Positions 1 to 8,978 of a stretch of DNA of 64,000 nucleotides are shown here, in pieces. Position 1 is the first letter of the stretch. Each line of letters opens with the position of its first letter. Both the position numbers and the translations under genes were made by a program. A model generated the notes under the pieces. That model ran no database searches and had not been told where the DNA came from. It saw only the letters and a list, made by a program, of their open reading frames with translations. This DNA is from ZC4RG36 sp964652205 (GTDB taxonomy: Bacteria > Chloroflexota > Anaerolineae > Aggregatilineales > Phototrophicaceae), in the NCBI GenBank assembly GCA_964652205.1, contig CAZZAO010000001.1:50836-114835 (forward strand). Direction: 5' to 3'.

Positions 1-1766
1 GAAGGGGGCGAAGAGGCGCGCGATAGCGCGTTTTCGATCATCTGCTGACGACGCGCGGCATCGGCGGCATAATCGCTCGGTACTTCAATCAGGGCAGCGC
101 GGTCACTGGCGAGCGCCTGGGCGAAAGCGGCATCGAAGGCTTCCGGTGTCTGAACCTTCGCGTAGTCAAGGCCATAAAGCTGCGCGACTGGCGCGAAGTC
201 GAGGCCGTGCGGCGTCAGGAATAACTCGGTAAACGGCGGGTCGAACTTCGCCACTGGCAGCCGCTCGAAGATGCCGCCGCCGTCGTTGTTGATGACGACG
301 AAGGTTGCCTTCATGCTGCTCCGTTTGACCGCCAGCAGCCCATTCATGTCATGATAAAAGGCGAGATCACCCGTGACCAGGACGGTCGGCGCGCCGTCGG
401 CAGCCGAGACACCGAGCGCGCTCGATACCGTGCCGTCGATCCCGCTTGCGCCGCGATTGCAGAACACGCGCAGATTTTTGCGCGTGGGCCGCGCGAACTG
501 GTCGAGATGGCGTACCGGCAGGCTGTTGGCGACGAACAGTTTGCCGTTCTCCGGTAGCAGGTCGGTCACGCGCGCCAGCACCGCGCCATCGAATAGCGCC
601 GTGTCAGCCGCGCTATCGACCGCTCGCCACGTGGCGGCTTCAGCGTCGAAATACGACTGCTGCCAGACCGTATCGGGGGCCGGGGGCGAGTCAGCCAGTT
701 GCTCGACCAGGTCATCGCAGACCTGCGCCGGATCGGCCCACAGCAGCGTGTCGGCGCGGTGGTTGGCGTCCGGCCAGACGCCGTCAGCGCTGACCCAGAG
801 GCAGTCAATCCCGGGAATGTTCAGGAAATCGTCGAGCGCCTGCGAAGTCGGTATCGCGCCGAAATGGAGGATGACATCGGGCGGCTCAAGCGCAGGCTTC
901 CCTTGCAGGAAGGTATCGTAGCCGCCGATCACCGGGACGCTGTCATTCGCCGCGCCGAAGCGCGCGCCGGACAGCGCATCGGCCAGCAGCAGGAATCCGG
1001 CAGCCTGTGCCAGCCGCGCGACGGCTTGCGGGAAATCGCCGCCGGGAGAGCGCGGCCCGCAGAAAATCATCCCGCGCGAGACGCCGGTTAGAACGGCAGC
1101 CAGTGCCGCAATCTGAGCCGCAGTCGGCGTCAGCGTTCCACGGGCTATCGCCGTAAACGGACGATGATTGCCGCGCGCTTCACCGCCTGCGCCAGTCGTC
1201 ACGTCGGTGGGGACGGGCGTTGGTTCGAGCGGCTTGCGAAAGGGAAAATTGAGATGGACTGGCCCGCGTGGCAGGCCGTCCGCTTTAGCGTAGGCGCGAG
1301 CGGCCAGCGTCCGCAGGTTACGCAGCGCCAGCCCCGGCGGGCTGGCTTCCGGCAGCGCGACATCGACCGACCAGAGGACGTGATCGCCGAACAGCCTGAT
1401 CTGATCGACGGTCTGATTGGCGCCGCTCTCGCGGACTTCCGGCGGACGGTCAGCGGTCAGTACCAGCAGCGGCACAGCGGCGTAACGCGCCTCGGTGACT
1501 GCCGGGTGAAAATTGCTGGCCGCCGTGCCGGACGAACACAACAGCGCGACCGGACGGGCGGTCGCCAGCGCCAGACCGAGCGCGAAAAACGACGCGCTCC
1601 GCTCGTCAACATGCGAATAAACCTGAATGTCAGGATGCGCGGCGAAGGCCATCACCAGCGGCGTCGAGCGCGAGCCGGGCGCAATCGAGACGGCTTTCAG
1701 GCCGCAGCGCGCCAGTTCATCGACGAAAAGATCGGCCCAGAGCAGGTTTCGGTTAGGCGGTAACAT
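1..1766 (-). CDS. menD: 2-succinyl-5-enolpyruvyl-6-hydroxy-3-cyclohexene-1-carboxylate synthase, 3' end cut by window
   Basis: MenD is a thiamine-diphosphate enzyme of menaquinone synthesis that joins isochorismate and 2-oxoglutarate. Read on the minus strand from ATG at 1766, the frame stays open for 588 codons to the left edge, so only the last few codons and the stop are missing (family length about 550-600). The N-terminus has the substrate motif APGSRSTPL and the segment SHVDERSASFFALGLA. The C-terminal ThDP-binding part contains GDLAFYHDMNGL and NNDGGGIFERLP, both diagnostic of MenD. The start overlaps the end of menF by 14 bases, so the two are translationally coupled. Confidence 0.96.
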   Translation of the reverse strand, partial: MLPPNRNLLWADLFVDELARCGLKAVSIAPGSRSTPLVMAFAAHPDIQVYSHVDERSASFFALGLALATARPVALLCSSGTAASNFHPAVTEARYAAVPLLVLTADRPPEVRESGANQTVDQIRLFGDHVLWSVDVALPEASPPGLALRNLRTLAARAYAKADGLPRGPVHLNFPFRKPLEPTPVPTDVTTGAGGEARGNHRPFTAIARGTLTPTAAQIAALAAVLTGVSRGMIFCGPRSPGGDFPQAVARLAQAAGFLLLADALSGARFGAANDSVPVIGGYDTFLQGKPALEPPDVILHFGAIPTSQALDDFLNIPGIDCLWVSADGVWPDANHRADTLLWADPAQVCDDLVEQLADSPPAPDTVWQQSYFDAEAATWRAVDSAADTALFDGAVLARVTDLLPENGKLFVANSLPVRHLDQFARPTRKNLRVFCNRGASGIDGTVSSALGVSAADGAPTVLVTGDLAFYHDMNGLLAVKRSSMKATFVVINNDGGGIFERLPVAKFDPPFTELFLTPHGLDFAPVAQLYGLDYAKVQTPEAFDAAFAQALASDRAALIEVPSDYAADAARRQQMIENALSRASSPP

Positions 1767-3171
1767 GGGCGTTCGCCCCGAAGGCATCGAGCATCGGCTT
1801 GAATTTCAGGCCGGTTTCGTCCCATTCCTTGTCTGGCTCGGAGTCGGCGACGATCCCCGCGCCAGCGTACAGCCGCGCCTGATTCCCGGCGCTGACCGCC
1901 GAGCGAATGGCAACGCTGAACTGCCCGGCGCCCTGCCAGTCGATCCAGCCAACCGGGGCGGCGTACCAGCCGCGCGAGACGATCTCGGTGTCGTGAATGG
2001 TTTCGACGGCGACATTCTGCGGCGTTCCGCCGAGCGCCGGAGTCGGGTGCAGCGCTTCGACAATCTGAAGGATGCTGGTCGGGCGGCGCAGCTCAGCGGC
2101 AATCGGCGTGAACAGGTGTTGAATGTTGCCCAGTCGATAGATCGTCGGCTCATCCGGCACGCGGATGTCGTCGCTGAAGGCAGCCAACTGCTGGCGCAGC
2201 GCGTCGACGACCAGCGCGTGCTCGTAGCGATTCTTGGGGCTGTCGAGCAGTTCGCGGGCGAGACGGTCATCGTCGGCTTCGGTTTCGCCGCGCGCCGTCG
2301 AGCCTGCCAGCGCGCCGGTCGTCAGGTGTTGACCGTGTAATTCGGCGATTAATTCCGGCGTTGCGCCCGTGAAGGCGTGGCCGGGGAGCGGCTCGATCAG
2401 GAAGCGGAAGGCGTGTGGATAGCGGGCATCGAGGTTGTCCAGCACCGACAGCGGATCGACCGGCGCATCGAAGGTCAGGTCAGCCGTGCGAGCGAGGACG
2501 ACCTTTTCGAGTTCGCCCGCGCGCATTCGGTCAGTGGCGCGAGTAACCTGCCGCTGCCAGCCTTCGCGCCCCAGCGGGTAATCGACATTCAACACCTGCG
2601 GCTCATTTTCGTCGTCGTCTTCTCGCGCTGAGGGAGAGGGAGCGAGGGAATTGAGAGTCTCAAACTGTGCCTGAGCTTCAGCCATCGCCTCGGCGGCGCT
2701 TTCGCCGGGCTGCGCCAGCCGGTTGACCAGCAGCCAGTGTTGACCGCCGATCCGTACCAGCACGTGGCTCGGCAGGGCGAAGTAGGCCGGGGGAAAGGCT
2801 GACCAGATGCCGCTCGGCTCGAACTCCGGGCGGAACGAGAAGCCGCCGTAGACGCGCGGCCCGCCGCAGGGCAGGTCAGCGACATCGACTTTCAGGTTGC
2901 CGAACAGCCGCTCCAGCTCGTCCTCGATGTCGGCGAAGCGCTCAAGGCCATAGGCAACCAGTTCGGCTTCGACGCCCCAACCGGCGAAGGTCTTGTCGCC
3001 GTCGTCGCTCGACCAGTAGAAACGCTGGCCTTCGCCGCGGCACAGAAACTCCAGCGGGTCGATGGGCGCGATGGGGCGGCTGTAACTTGCCAGAACCGGC
3101 AGATCATCGTGCGGAATAGTCCAGTGGCTCAACGTCGACTCTCGCATTCGCTCAAGGGATAGAGTGGTCAC
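1753..3171 (-). CDS. menF: isochorismate synthase MenF
   Basis: This 472-residue chorismate-utilising enzyme converts chorismate to isochorismate, the first committed step of menaquinone synthesis. The C-terminal catalytic domain shows LTTGALAGSTARG, the HPTPALGGTPQ motif and GWYAAPVGWIDWQGAGQF, ending with YAGAGIVADSEPDKEWDET. It lies directly upstream of menD with a 14-base overlap. Around residues 174-185 a short acidic, low-complexity stretch (LAPSPSAREDDDE) separates the N-terminal and catalytic domains. Its DNA (about 2617-2650) resembles the palindromic element described in the findings. An entC-type role in siderophore synthesis is possible in principle, but the menD neighbour favours MenF. 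Confidence 0.95.
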   Translation of the reverse strand: MTTLSLERMRESTLSHWTIPHDDLPVLASYSRPIAPIDPLEFLCRGEGQRFYWSSDDGDKTFAGWGVEAELVAYGLERFADIEDELERLFGNLKVDVADLPCGGPRVYGGFSFRPEFEPSGIWSAFPPAYFALPSHVLVRIGGQHWLLVNRLAQPGESAAEAMAEAQAQFETLNSLAPSPSAREDDDENEPQVLNVDYPLGREGWQRQVTRATDRMRAGELEKVVLARTADLTFDAPVDPLSVLDNLDARYPHAFRFLIEPLPGHAFTGATPELIAELHGQHLTTGALAGSTARGETEADDDRLARELLDSPKNRYEHALVVDALRQQLAAFSDDIRVPDEPTIYRLGNIQHLFTPIAAELRRPTSILQIVEALHPTPALGGTPQNVAVETIHDTEIVSRGWYAAPVGWIDWQGAGQFSVAIRSAVSAGNQARLYAGAGIVADSEPDKEWDETGLKFKPMLDAFGANAHVTA

Positions 3172-3184
3172 AGGCTCACCTCAG

Positions 3185-3802
3185 TCACGGTCGTGCTTCC
3201 TGATAGCCAATGCTCTGAAGCAGCATCGGCAGCAGGTTGGAAAGAATCCGCTCCGGGTTCGGCTCGCCGGTATAGACCCAGCGGATGACGATTTCGTTGA
3301 TCGCGCCCATCCAGGCGTAGGCGACGACTTCAGTATCGACCGGCGCGATGTCGCCGACTTCGATAGCCTGCTCCAGATAAATACGGATCAGCCCGGCGAA
3401 GCGGTCATGGACGCTCAGGCGCTTTTCTTCAAAGACTGATCCCAGCCCGACGGCCTGTACCAGCAGGATTTTCGCCAGCGGACGATAGGTGTCGAAGGTG
3501 GCGAGCGTCGCTTCGAGCGCGGCGCTGACGCGGGCAATGCCTTCATCCTCGTTGATGATGGCCTCGGTCACGCGCCGTTCGAGCAGATCGGCGAACTTAT
3601 CAACCAGCGCCAGAAACAGCGTCTGCTTGTTGGGGAAATGGAAGTAAACCGACCCTTTCGATGTTTCCGAGCGCTCGACGATTTCATCGACGCTGGTATC
3701 GTGGTAGCCTTTGCTCGAAAAGACGTCGAGCGCCGCGTCGAGGATGCGGCCTTTCGTGCCTTCAGGGTCTTGCGGTTTTCGGGGCGCGCGGACGAGTTTC
3801 AT
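3185..3802 (-). CDS. TetR/AcrR family transcriptional regulator
   Basis: A 205-residue one-component repressor. The N-terminal helix-turn-helix (about residues 17-63) reads ILDAALDVFSSKGYHDTSVDEI followed by KGSVYFHFPNKQTLF, typical of TetR proteins. The rest is an all-helical ligand and dimer domain resembling regulators of fatty-acid and acyl-CoA genes. The gene is 14 bases upstream of menF on the same strand and divergent from menH. A perfect palindrome sits between the -35 and -10 of the menH promoter (3812-3839), so the likely targets are menH and possibly its own menF-menD unit. The inducer cannot be told from sequence. Confidence 0.9.
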   Translation of the reverse strand: MKLVRAPRKPQDPEGTKGRILDAALDVFSSKGYHDTSVDEIVERSETSKGSVYFHFPNKQTLFLALVDKFADLLERRVTEAIINEDEGIARVSAALEATLATFDTYRPLAKILLVQAVGLGSVFEEKRLSVHDRFAGLIRIYLEQAIEVGDIAPVDTEVVAYAWMGAINEIVIRWVYTGEPNPERILSNLLPMLLQSIGYQEARP

Positions 3803-3811
3803 GCTGTCTCG

Positions 3812-3839
3812 TTGATAAACCGACTGGTCAGTCTATAAT
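3812..3839 (+). promoter_or_regulatory. menH promoter with embedded TetR-type operator
   Basis: TTGATA at 3812-3817 and a perfect TATAAT at 3834-3839 are separated by 16 bases, a near-consensus sigma70-type promoter pointing at menH. The spacer contains GACTGGTCAGTC (3822-3833), two perfect 5-base arms around GT, similar in form to TetR-family operators. A repressor bound there would block polymerase. That the neighbouring TetR protein binds here is inferred from position only. Confidence 0.7.
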
Positions 3840-3904
3840 CACAAGGATAGCATAGAACGCGCATTTGCAAAGTCAGTATTGATGATTTGCTCATTTTTTC
3901 ACGA

Positions 3905-4723
3905 ATGAAGGCGGCTGTGCGTATCTCGTCCGGGGACGTGACTTACCACATTGAGCGACGCGGCAGCGGCACTCCGCTCGTTTTGCTGCACGGCTTCACG
4001 GGCAGCGCAGCGACATGGGCGGGACAGGTCGAGGTGTTCGCCGGGCAGCACGACGTGATCGCGGTCGAGCTGCTCGGCCACGGCGCGACCGACTCGCCGT
4101 TCGATCCTGAGCGTTATACGATGGCGCGCGCCCTTGCCGATCTCAGCCTGCTGCTCGATTATCTCGGCCTCGGCGCAGTTGCTCTGCTCGGCTACTCGAT
4201 GGGCGGGCGAGTGGCGCTGGCCTTCGCCGCGACTTCTCCGCAGCGCGTCGGGCGGCTGATTCTCGAAAGCGCCTCGCCAGGACTGCGCTCTGCCGACGAG
4301 CGCCGCGCTCGCGCCGCGTCTGATGCCGAACTCGCCGACCGACTCGAACGCGATGGGCTGACGGCGTTCGTCGATCACTGGGAGAACCTGCCGCTGTTTG
4401 CTACGCAGCGCCGACTGCCTGAAGCGCTCCGGGCGCGCGTCCGCGCCGAGCGGTTGGCGGGTTCCGCCGTCGGCCTCGCTAACAGTCTGCGCGGCCTGAG
4501 TACCGGACGCCAGCCCTCGTACTGGGATGCCCTGCCGAGACTGTCGATGCCCGTCCTGCTGATCGCCGGGATGCTCGACGCGAAATACAGGCAGATCGCG
4601 CGCGCGATGCAGGCGAAGCTGCCTGATGCTACCCTCGAACTCGTGCCGAATGTCGGTCACACTGTTCACCTTGAAGCCGCTGAAATTTTCAATCAGCAGG
4701 TGCTTGATTTTCTGGAAGCATAA
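3905..4723 (+). CDS. menH: alpha/beta hydrolase, probable SHCHC synthase MenH
   Basis: A 272-residue alpha/beta-hydrolase fold protein. VLLHGFTGSAATW forms the oxyanion region, GYSMGGR is the nucleophile elbow with the catalytic Ser, and NVGHTVHLE near the C-terminus carries the catalytic His. MenH removes pyruvate from the MenD product to give SHCHC. The assignment rests on the MenH-like motifs plus menD and menF next door. A start at ATG 3905 gives the family-typical N-terminus; a TTG at 3887 would add six residues, and neither has a clear Shine-Dalgarno. It is divergent from the tetR-menF-menD unit, with the shared control region between. Confidence 0.85.
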   Translation: MKAAVRISSGDVTYHIERRGSGTPLVLLHGFTGSAATWAGQVEVFAGQHDVIAVELLGHGATDSPFDPERYTMARALADLSLLLDYLGLGAVALLGYSMGGRVALAFAATSPQRVGRLILESASPGLRSADERRARAASDAELADRLERDGLTAFVDHWENLPLFATQRRLPEALRARVRAERLAGSAVGLANSLRGLSTGRQPSYWDALPRLSMPVLLIAGMLDAKYRQIARAMQAKLPDATLELVPNVGHTVHLEAAEIFNQQVLDFLEA

Positions 4724-4840
4724 GCCGGATATTGCGCGAAATAACGTCTGGCCCCGCCTGTGCTTTGCCGTAGAAGTGCGCTAGAATGGCGTCGCTCGTC
4801 ATGCTGGCGCGAATTATTTAGCCTGAAGGAGTCGTCCATC

Positions 4841-6079
4841 TTGAAACGTAAATTGCTGTTTGTCACTGCGGCGCTCGCCGCCACGGTCGCGCTGACTGTG
4901 CCAGCGCTGGCGCAGGACGCGACACCCGCGCTCTCTGGCGATCCGGTTCAGATCGGGATTGCCGTCGCCCATACCGGCAATGCCTCGGTCTACGGACTCG
5001 ATCAGGAACTCGGCGCGCAGCTTGCGGCGGATTATTTCAACGCCAACGGCGGCGTCAATGGTCGCCCGGTCGAGCTGGTCTTTCAGGATGCCGGGACGGA
5101 TGAGCAGGCCGCCATCAACGCTTTCAACACGCTGATCGGCTCGAACGTCGTCGCCATCGTCGGCCCGACACTGTCGCAGCAGGCGTTCGCCGCTGACCCG
5201 GCAGCCAATCAGGCTGGAATCCCGGTGGTCGGCCCGTCGAATACCGCCAAGGGCATCCCGCAGATTGGCGATTATGTCGCCCGCGTCTCTGCGCCAGTGA
5301 CGGTTATCGCCCCGAACTCGATCAAGGCTGCGCTCCAGCTTGACCCGAATATCAAGACCGTTGACGTACTTTACGCCAAGAACGACGCATTCAGCGTTTC
5401 CGAAACGGCGGTCTTCCAGCAGATTCTGAAGGACATGGGCCTGACCGTTGCCCACGTTCAGGAGTTCCAGACGACCGATACCTCGTTCACTTCGCAGACG
5501 ACAACCGTGCTTGGCGACAACCCTGAGCTGGTCGTCATTTCCGGTCTGGCGACCGACAGCGCCACGCTGGTCAAGGAACTGCGCGACCTCGGTTATACCG
5601 GCCTGATCGTCGGCGGTAACGGCCTCAACTCGCCCCATATGTTCCCGATCTGCCAGGCGGCCTGCGACGGCATCATCGTCACCCAGGCCTACAGCGTCCT
5701 CAACGACTCGGCGATCAATCAAGCTTTCATCGACGCTTACAAGGCCAAGCAGAGCGGCAAGGCCCCCGGTCAGTTCCCGGCGCAGTCGTTCACCGGCGTT
5801 CAGGTGGTGGTCGAGGCGATGCGCGCGCTCGGTGATGTCTCTGGTCTTTCGCTGGCTGACCTGCGGACGAAGCTCAACGCGCAGATCCTCGCCGGAACCT
5901 ACGATACGCCGATTGGCCCGATCTCCTTCAGCCCGGAAGGTGAGATTAACCAGCAGGCCTACTACGTCGCGCAGATTAAGATGAGCGCCGATGGCTCCAG
6001 CGGCGATTTCGCGCTGCTGACCCGCGTCGAGGCCGCGCCTGCGGCTACGGCTGAGGCGACTGCCGAAGCGACCCCCTAG
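4841..6079 (+). CDS. livJ: branched-chain amino acid-type ABC transporter substrate-binding protein
   Basis: A 412-residue periplasmic-type binding protein (type 1 fold, Leu/Ile/Val family). The start is TTG 4841, chosen because AAGGAG lies nine bases upstream and it opens directly on a signal peptide (positive residues, hydrophobic core, cleavage near ALAQ). Motifs include QIGIAVAHTGNASVYG, the family's ligand entry segment, and AIVGPTLSQQAFA. The C-terminus ends in an Ala/Thr/Glu-rich tail (ATAEATAEATP) outside the fold. It is the first gene of a livJHMGF operon and is separated from livH by a strong hairpin. The true ligand may be another amino acid, amide or small organic compound. Confidence 0.93.
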   Translation: MKRKLLFVTAALAATVALTVPALAQDATPALSGDPVQIGIAVAHTGNASVYGLDQELGAQLAADYFNANGGVNGRPVELVFQDAGTDEQAAINAFNTLIGSNVVAIVGPTLSQQAFAADPAANQAGIPVVGPSNTAKGIPQIGDYVARVSAPVTVIAPNSIKAALQLDPNIKTVDVLYAKNDAFSVSETAVFQQILKDMGLTVAHVQEFQTTDTSFTSQTTTVLGDNPELVVISGLATDSATLVKELRDLGYTGLIVGGNGLNSPHMFPICQAACDGIIVTQAYSVLNDSAINQAFIDAYKAKQSGKAPGQFPAQSFTGVQVVVEAMRALGDVSGLSLADLRTKLNAQILAGTYDTPIGPISFSPEGEINQQAYYVAQIKMSADGSSGDFALLTRVEAAPAATAEATAEATP

Positions 6080-6093
6080 TTTCGACTCACTGA

Positions 6094-6132
6094 CTGCGCG
6101 GGCGGAAGGGATCGCCTCGCCCGCGCAGTTTC
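6094..6132 (+). terminator. intercistronic hairpin between binding protein and LivH
   Basis: An 11-base perfect stem, CTGCGCGGGCG (6094-6104) with CGCCCGCGCAG (6118-6128), has a 13-base loop and is followed by TTTCCCC. It probably acts as a partial terminator or RNA stabiliser that gives more binding protein than permease, as known in several ABC operons. Confidence 0.7.
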
Positions 6133-6166
6133 CCCATTTCTTTCCATAGGTTACAATCAGCGCACC

Positions 6167-7105
6167 ATGCCCGTCCAGCAGCTCCTCAACGGTTTGGCCG
6201 TCGGCGGCCTGTACGCGATCTTCGCGCTCGGCTACACGCTGGTTTTTTCGATTCTCGGCATCATCAATTTCACCCACACCGCCATTTTTACGCTCGGCGC
6301 GTATTTCACTTATGCGCTGATCGGGGCGAAATTCGGCCCCAACGGCCTGCTGGCGAACGGACAGCTTCCGTTCGGCCTGCCGTTTATTCTTGCCGCGCTC
6401 GGCGGCGCGGTGCTGGCCGGGTTGGCGGCGGGGGTGGTCGAGCGGCTTGCCTTTCGACCGCTGCGGATCCGCAATGCCGATCCACTGCTGACGCTGGTTT
6501 CCAGCCTCGGCATGGCGGTCGCCATCGTCAACGGCATTCAATACCTGTTCGGCGCGGAAAATTATACCTTTCCGAGCAGCGTGCTCGGCGGCCTGAAACC
6601 GGCGATTAACTTCGGCACAGCCGAGCATCCTGCGCCGGTACGGACGATTCAGGTGATTATTTTCGCCGTCTCAATTGTGCTGGTGATCGCGCTGACACTC
6701 TGGATCAACCGGACGCGCACCGGCAAGGCGCTCCGGGCTATCGCCGAAGACCCGACGACCGCCAGCCTGCTCGGCATCGACACGGACCGGTTGATTCTGC
6801 TGACCTTCGTCCTGAGCGGCTTCCTCGGCGGGATTGCCGGGACGCTGCTGGGCGTCGGCAGCGGGATTGCCGGGCCATACTTCGGCATTTCCTTTGGCCT
6901 CAAGGGGCTGGCGGTGGTGATTCTCGGTGGATTGGGCGACGTCCCCGGCGCGGTCGTCGGCGGGCTGGTGCTCGGTCTGGTCGAGTCGTTCGTCCCGCCG
7001 GAATTCATCGCCTACAAGGATGCCGTCGCCTTCGCGCTGTTGTTCCTGATGCTCGTCATTCGACCGCAGGGCCTGCTGGGTCGCGCGGTCGCTCAAAAAG
7101 TGTAG
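6167..7105 (+). CDS. livH: branched-chain amino acid ABC transporter permease LivH
   Basis: A 312-residue inner-membrane permease of the LivH family. The N-terminus LLNGLAVGGLYAIFALGYTLVFSILGIINFTH is the family signature, and the cytoplasmic loop GKALRAIAEDPTTASLLGID is the coupling region that contacts the ATPases. About eight hydrophobic helices are visible. It works with the neighbouring LivM, LivG and LivF. The ATG at 6167 has no strong Shine-Dalgarno. Confidence 0.95.
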   Translation: MPVQQLLNGLAVGGLYAIFALGYTLVFSILGIINFTHTAIFTLGAYFTYALIGAKFGPNGLLANGQLPFGLPFILAALGGAVLAGLAAGVVERLAFRPLRIRNADPLLTLVSSLGMAVAIVNGIQYLFGAENYTFPSSVLGGLKPAINFGTAEHPAPVRTIQVIIFAVSIVLVIALTLWINRTRTGKALRAIAEDPTTASLLGIDTDRLILLTFVLSGFLGGIAGTLLGVGSGIAGPYFGISFGLKGLAVVILGGLGDVPGAVVGGLVLGLVESFVPPEFIAYKDAVAFALLFLMLVIRPQGLLGRAVAQKV

Positions 7106-7255
7106 CGTTATGGCTGTATTGCTTAAGGCAGATGCTGCCACGGATCTGATAAAGGCGGCAGTTTTCCCTCTCTTCCAGTGGGCGAAGCGCGTCGAAGTCG
7201 GTTCATTCGACGGGGGCCGCAGGTCGCGCCGGGGCCGGGATATGCGGGAGCAATT

Positions 7256-8203
7256 TTGACCACATTTTTCAATATCTACGGCTTCCTGATCGTCACGATG
7301 ATGCTGGGCGCAGTGCTTGGCCTGTCGCTCTATCTGCCGCTGATGACCGGGCAGCTTTCGCTGGCGAGTCCCGGTTTCTTCGCCATCGGCGGCTATACGG
7401 CGGCGATTCTGTCGACCAAAGTCTTTCCGGCCACGACCGGCACGTTTCCGCTGGCCTACCTGCTGATCGAGATGCTGCTGGCCGGGGCGCTCTGCGCGGT
7501 CGTGGGGGTGATTGTCGGCATCCCGGCGCTGCGCCTGCGAGGAATTTATCTGGCGCTGGCGACGATTGCCTTCGGCGAAGTCGTGCGTGTCTTCAGTCAG
7601 AATCTGGATATTACGGGTGGGGCGGTTGGCATTTTTGCCATTCCGCAGCCGTTCCCGACCAAGATTGAGTATGCGTGGGTCGCGCTGCCGCTGCTGATCG
7701 TGTCGGCGCTGTTCGTCTACCGGCTGGAGCGCGTGCGCGTCGGTCGCGCCTTCGCCGCGATCCGCGATGATGAGCTGGCTGCTGCCGCGATGGGCGTGAA
7801 CGTGACCCTGCACCGCACGCTGGCCTTCGTCCTCGGCGCGATTATGGCGGGTGTGGCGGGCGCGGTCAGCGCGCATCTGCTCAACACCTGGAACGCGCGG
7901 CAGGGGACGTTCGATGTCGGCGTGCTGTATCTGACCTTCGTCATCGTCGGTGGCTCGCGCACCTTCGTCGGGCCGATTGTCGGCGGGCTGGCGCTGACCG
8001 CCTTACCTGAGGTGCTGCGCGCCGTCGCCGGGTTGAGCAGCCTGCCGCTGTGGCTGACGGGCTTTCTGAAAGACGGTCGGCTGATTATCTACGGTCTGCT
8101 GATCGCCTTTGGCATTATCTTCTTCCCGCAGGGTTTGATTACGCCCGACCTGTTCCGCCGCCGCTCCCCTAATGCTCCGGTGACTGATGATGTCCGCGCC
8201 TGA
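7256..8203 (+). CDS. livM: branched-chain amino acid ABC transporter permease LivM
   Basis: A 315-residue permease and partner of LivH. Visible family motifs are GQLSLASPGFFAIGGYTAA, LRLRGIYLALATIAFGEVVR and GRAFAAIRDDELAAAAMGV (coupling loop). A start at TTG 7256 is preferred because GGGAG lies five bases before it and the product then begins at the first membrane helix. An upstream GTG at 7178 would add a charged 26-residue leader. The end overlaps livG by 17 bases. Confidence 0.93.
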   Translation: MTTFFNIYGFLIVTMMLGAVLGLSLYLPLMTGQLSLASPGFFAIGGYTAAILSTKVFPATTGTFPLAYLLIEMLLAGALCAVVGVIVGIPALRLRGIYLALATIAFGEVVRVFSQNLDITGGAVGIFAIPQPFPTKIEYAWVALPLLIVSALFVYRLERVRVGRAFAAIRDDELAAAAMGVNVTLHRTLAFVLGAIMAGVAGAVSAHLLNTWNARQGTFDVGVLYLTFVIVGGSRTFVGPIVGGLALTALPEVLRAVAGLSSLPLWLTGFLKDGRLIIYGLLIAFGIIFFPQGLITPDLFRRRSPNAPVTDDVRA

Positions 8204-8978
8204 CGTCGCGCCGCTGCTCGAGGCGCGCTCGCTGACGCGCCGATTCGGCGGGCTGGTCGCCTGCGACAATATCTCATTTTCGGTCAATCCCGGCGAGATT
8301 TTCGGGCTGATCGGCCCGAACGGAGCCGGGAAAACGACGCTGTTCAACCTGATGACCGGCATGACGCGCCCGGACAGCGGCAGCCTGTTCTGGCGGGGCA
8401 AAAATATCACCGGGCGGCGACCCAACAGGATTGCGGCGCTCGGTATCGCCCGAACCTTTCAGAATATCCGCCTGTTCGGCAACCTGACTGCGCTGCAAAA
8501 TGTCATGATCGGCGGCCATTTGCATACCCACAGCGGCGTTATCGGCGGCGTCCTCAATCTGCCGAGGGCGCGGCGAGAAGAAGGGATCGCCCGTGAGCGC
8601 GCTCACGAGCTGCTGCGGCTGCTCGACCTCGACGGCAAGGCGGACGCCGAGGCGCGTAATCTGCCTTATGGCGATCAGCGCCGTCTCGAAATTGCGCGGG
8701 CGCTGGCGCTGCAACCGTCGCTGCTGCTGCTCGATGAGCCGGGGGCGGGGATGAACGGCAGTGAAAAGAATCGCCTGAGCAGCCTGATCCTCGATTTGCG
8801 CCTGCGTTTCGAGCTGACAATTTTGCTGATCGAGCATAATGTCCCGCTGGTGATGGGCATCTGCGACCGGATCGCGGTGCTGGAGTTCGGCCACCTGATC
8901 GCGCTCGGCGACCCGACCGTGGTGCGGAACGATCCTGCTGTCATTCGCGCCTATCTCGGCGTCGAGGATCAGGGCTGA
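8187..8978 (+). CDS. livG: branched-chain amino acid ABC transporter ATP-binding protein LivG
   Basis: A 263-residue ABC ATPase. The Walker A sequence GPNGAGKTT, the Q-loop region ARTFQNIRLF and the LivG-type Walker B LLLLDEPGAGMN are all present. The segment ahead of Walker B, LPYGDQRRLEIARALA, replaces the canonical LSGGQ with YGDQ, as is normal for LivG. It pairs with LivF to drive LivHM. The stop overlaps the livF start by one base (TGATG). Confidence 0.96.
   Translation: MMSAPDVAPLLEARSLTRRFGGLVACDNISFSVNPGEIFGLIGPNGAGKTTLFNLMTGMTRPDSGSLFWRGKNITGRRPNRIAALGIARTFQNIRLFGNLTALQNVMIGGHLHTHSGVIGGVLNLPRARREEGIARERAHELLRLLDLDGKADAEARNLPYGDQRRLEIARALALQPSLLLLDEPGAGMNGSEKNRLSSLILDLRLRFELTILLIEHNVPLVMGICDRIAVLEFGHLIALGDPTVVRNDPAVIRAYLGVEDQG

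Noticed and set aside
4814..6628. A 604-codon open frame on the minus strand across the binding protein and LivH genes
   Set aside because: It is opposite to two well-supported genes, has Arg/Gly/Asp-rich composition typical of GC-rich antisense frames, and has no ribosome site or known motif.
6671..7876. A 401-codon minus-strand frame opposite livH/livM
   Set aside because: Arg/Gln/His-rich antisense shadow of membrane-protein genes; it has no recognisable domain.
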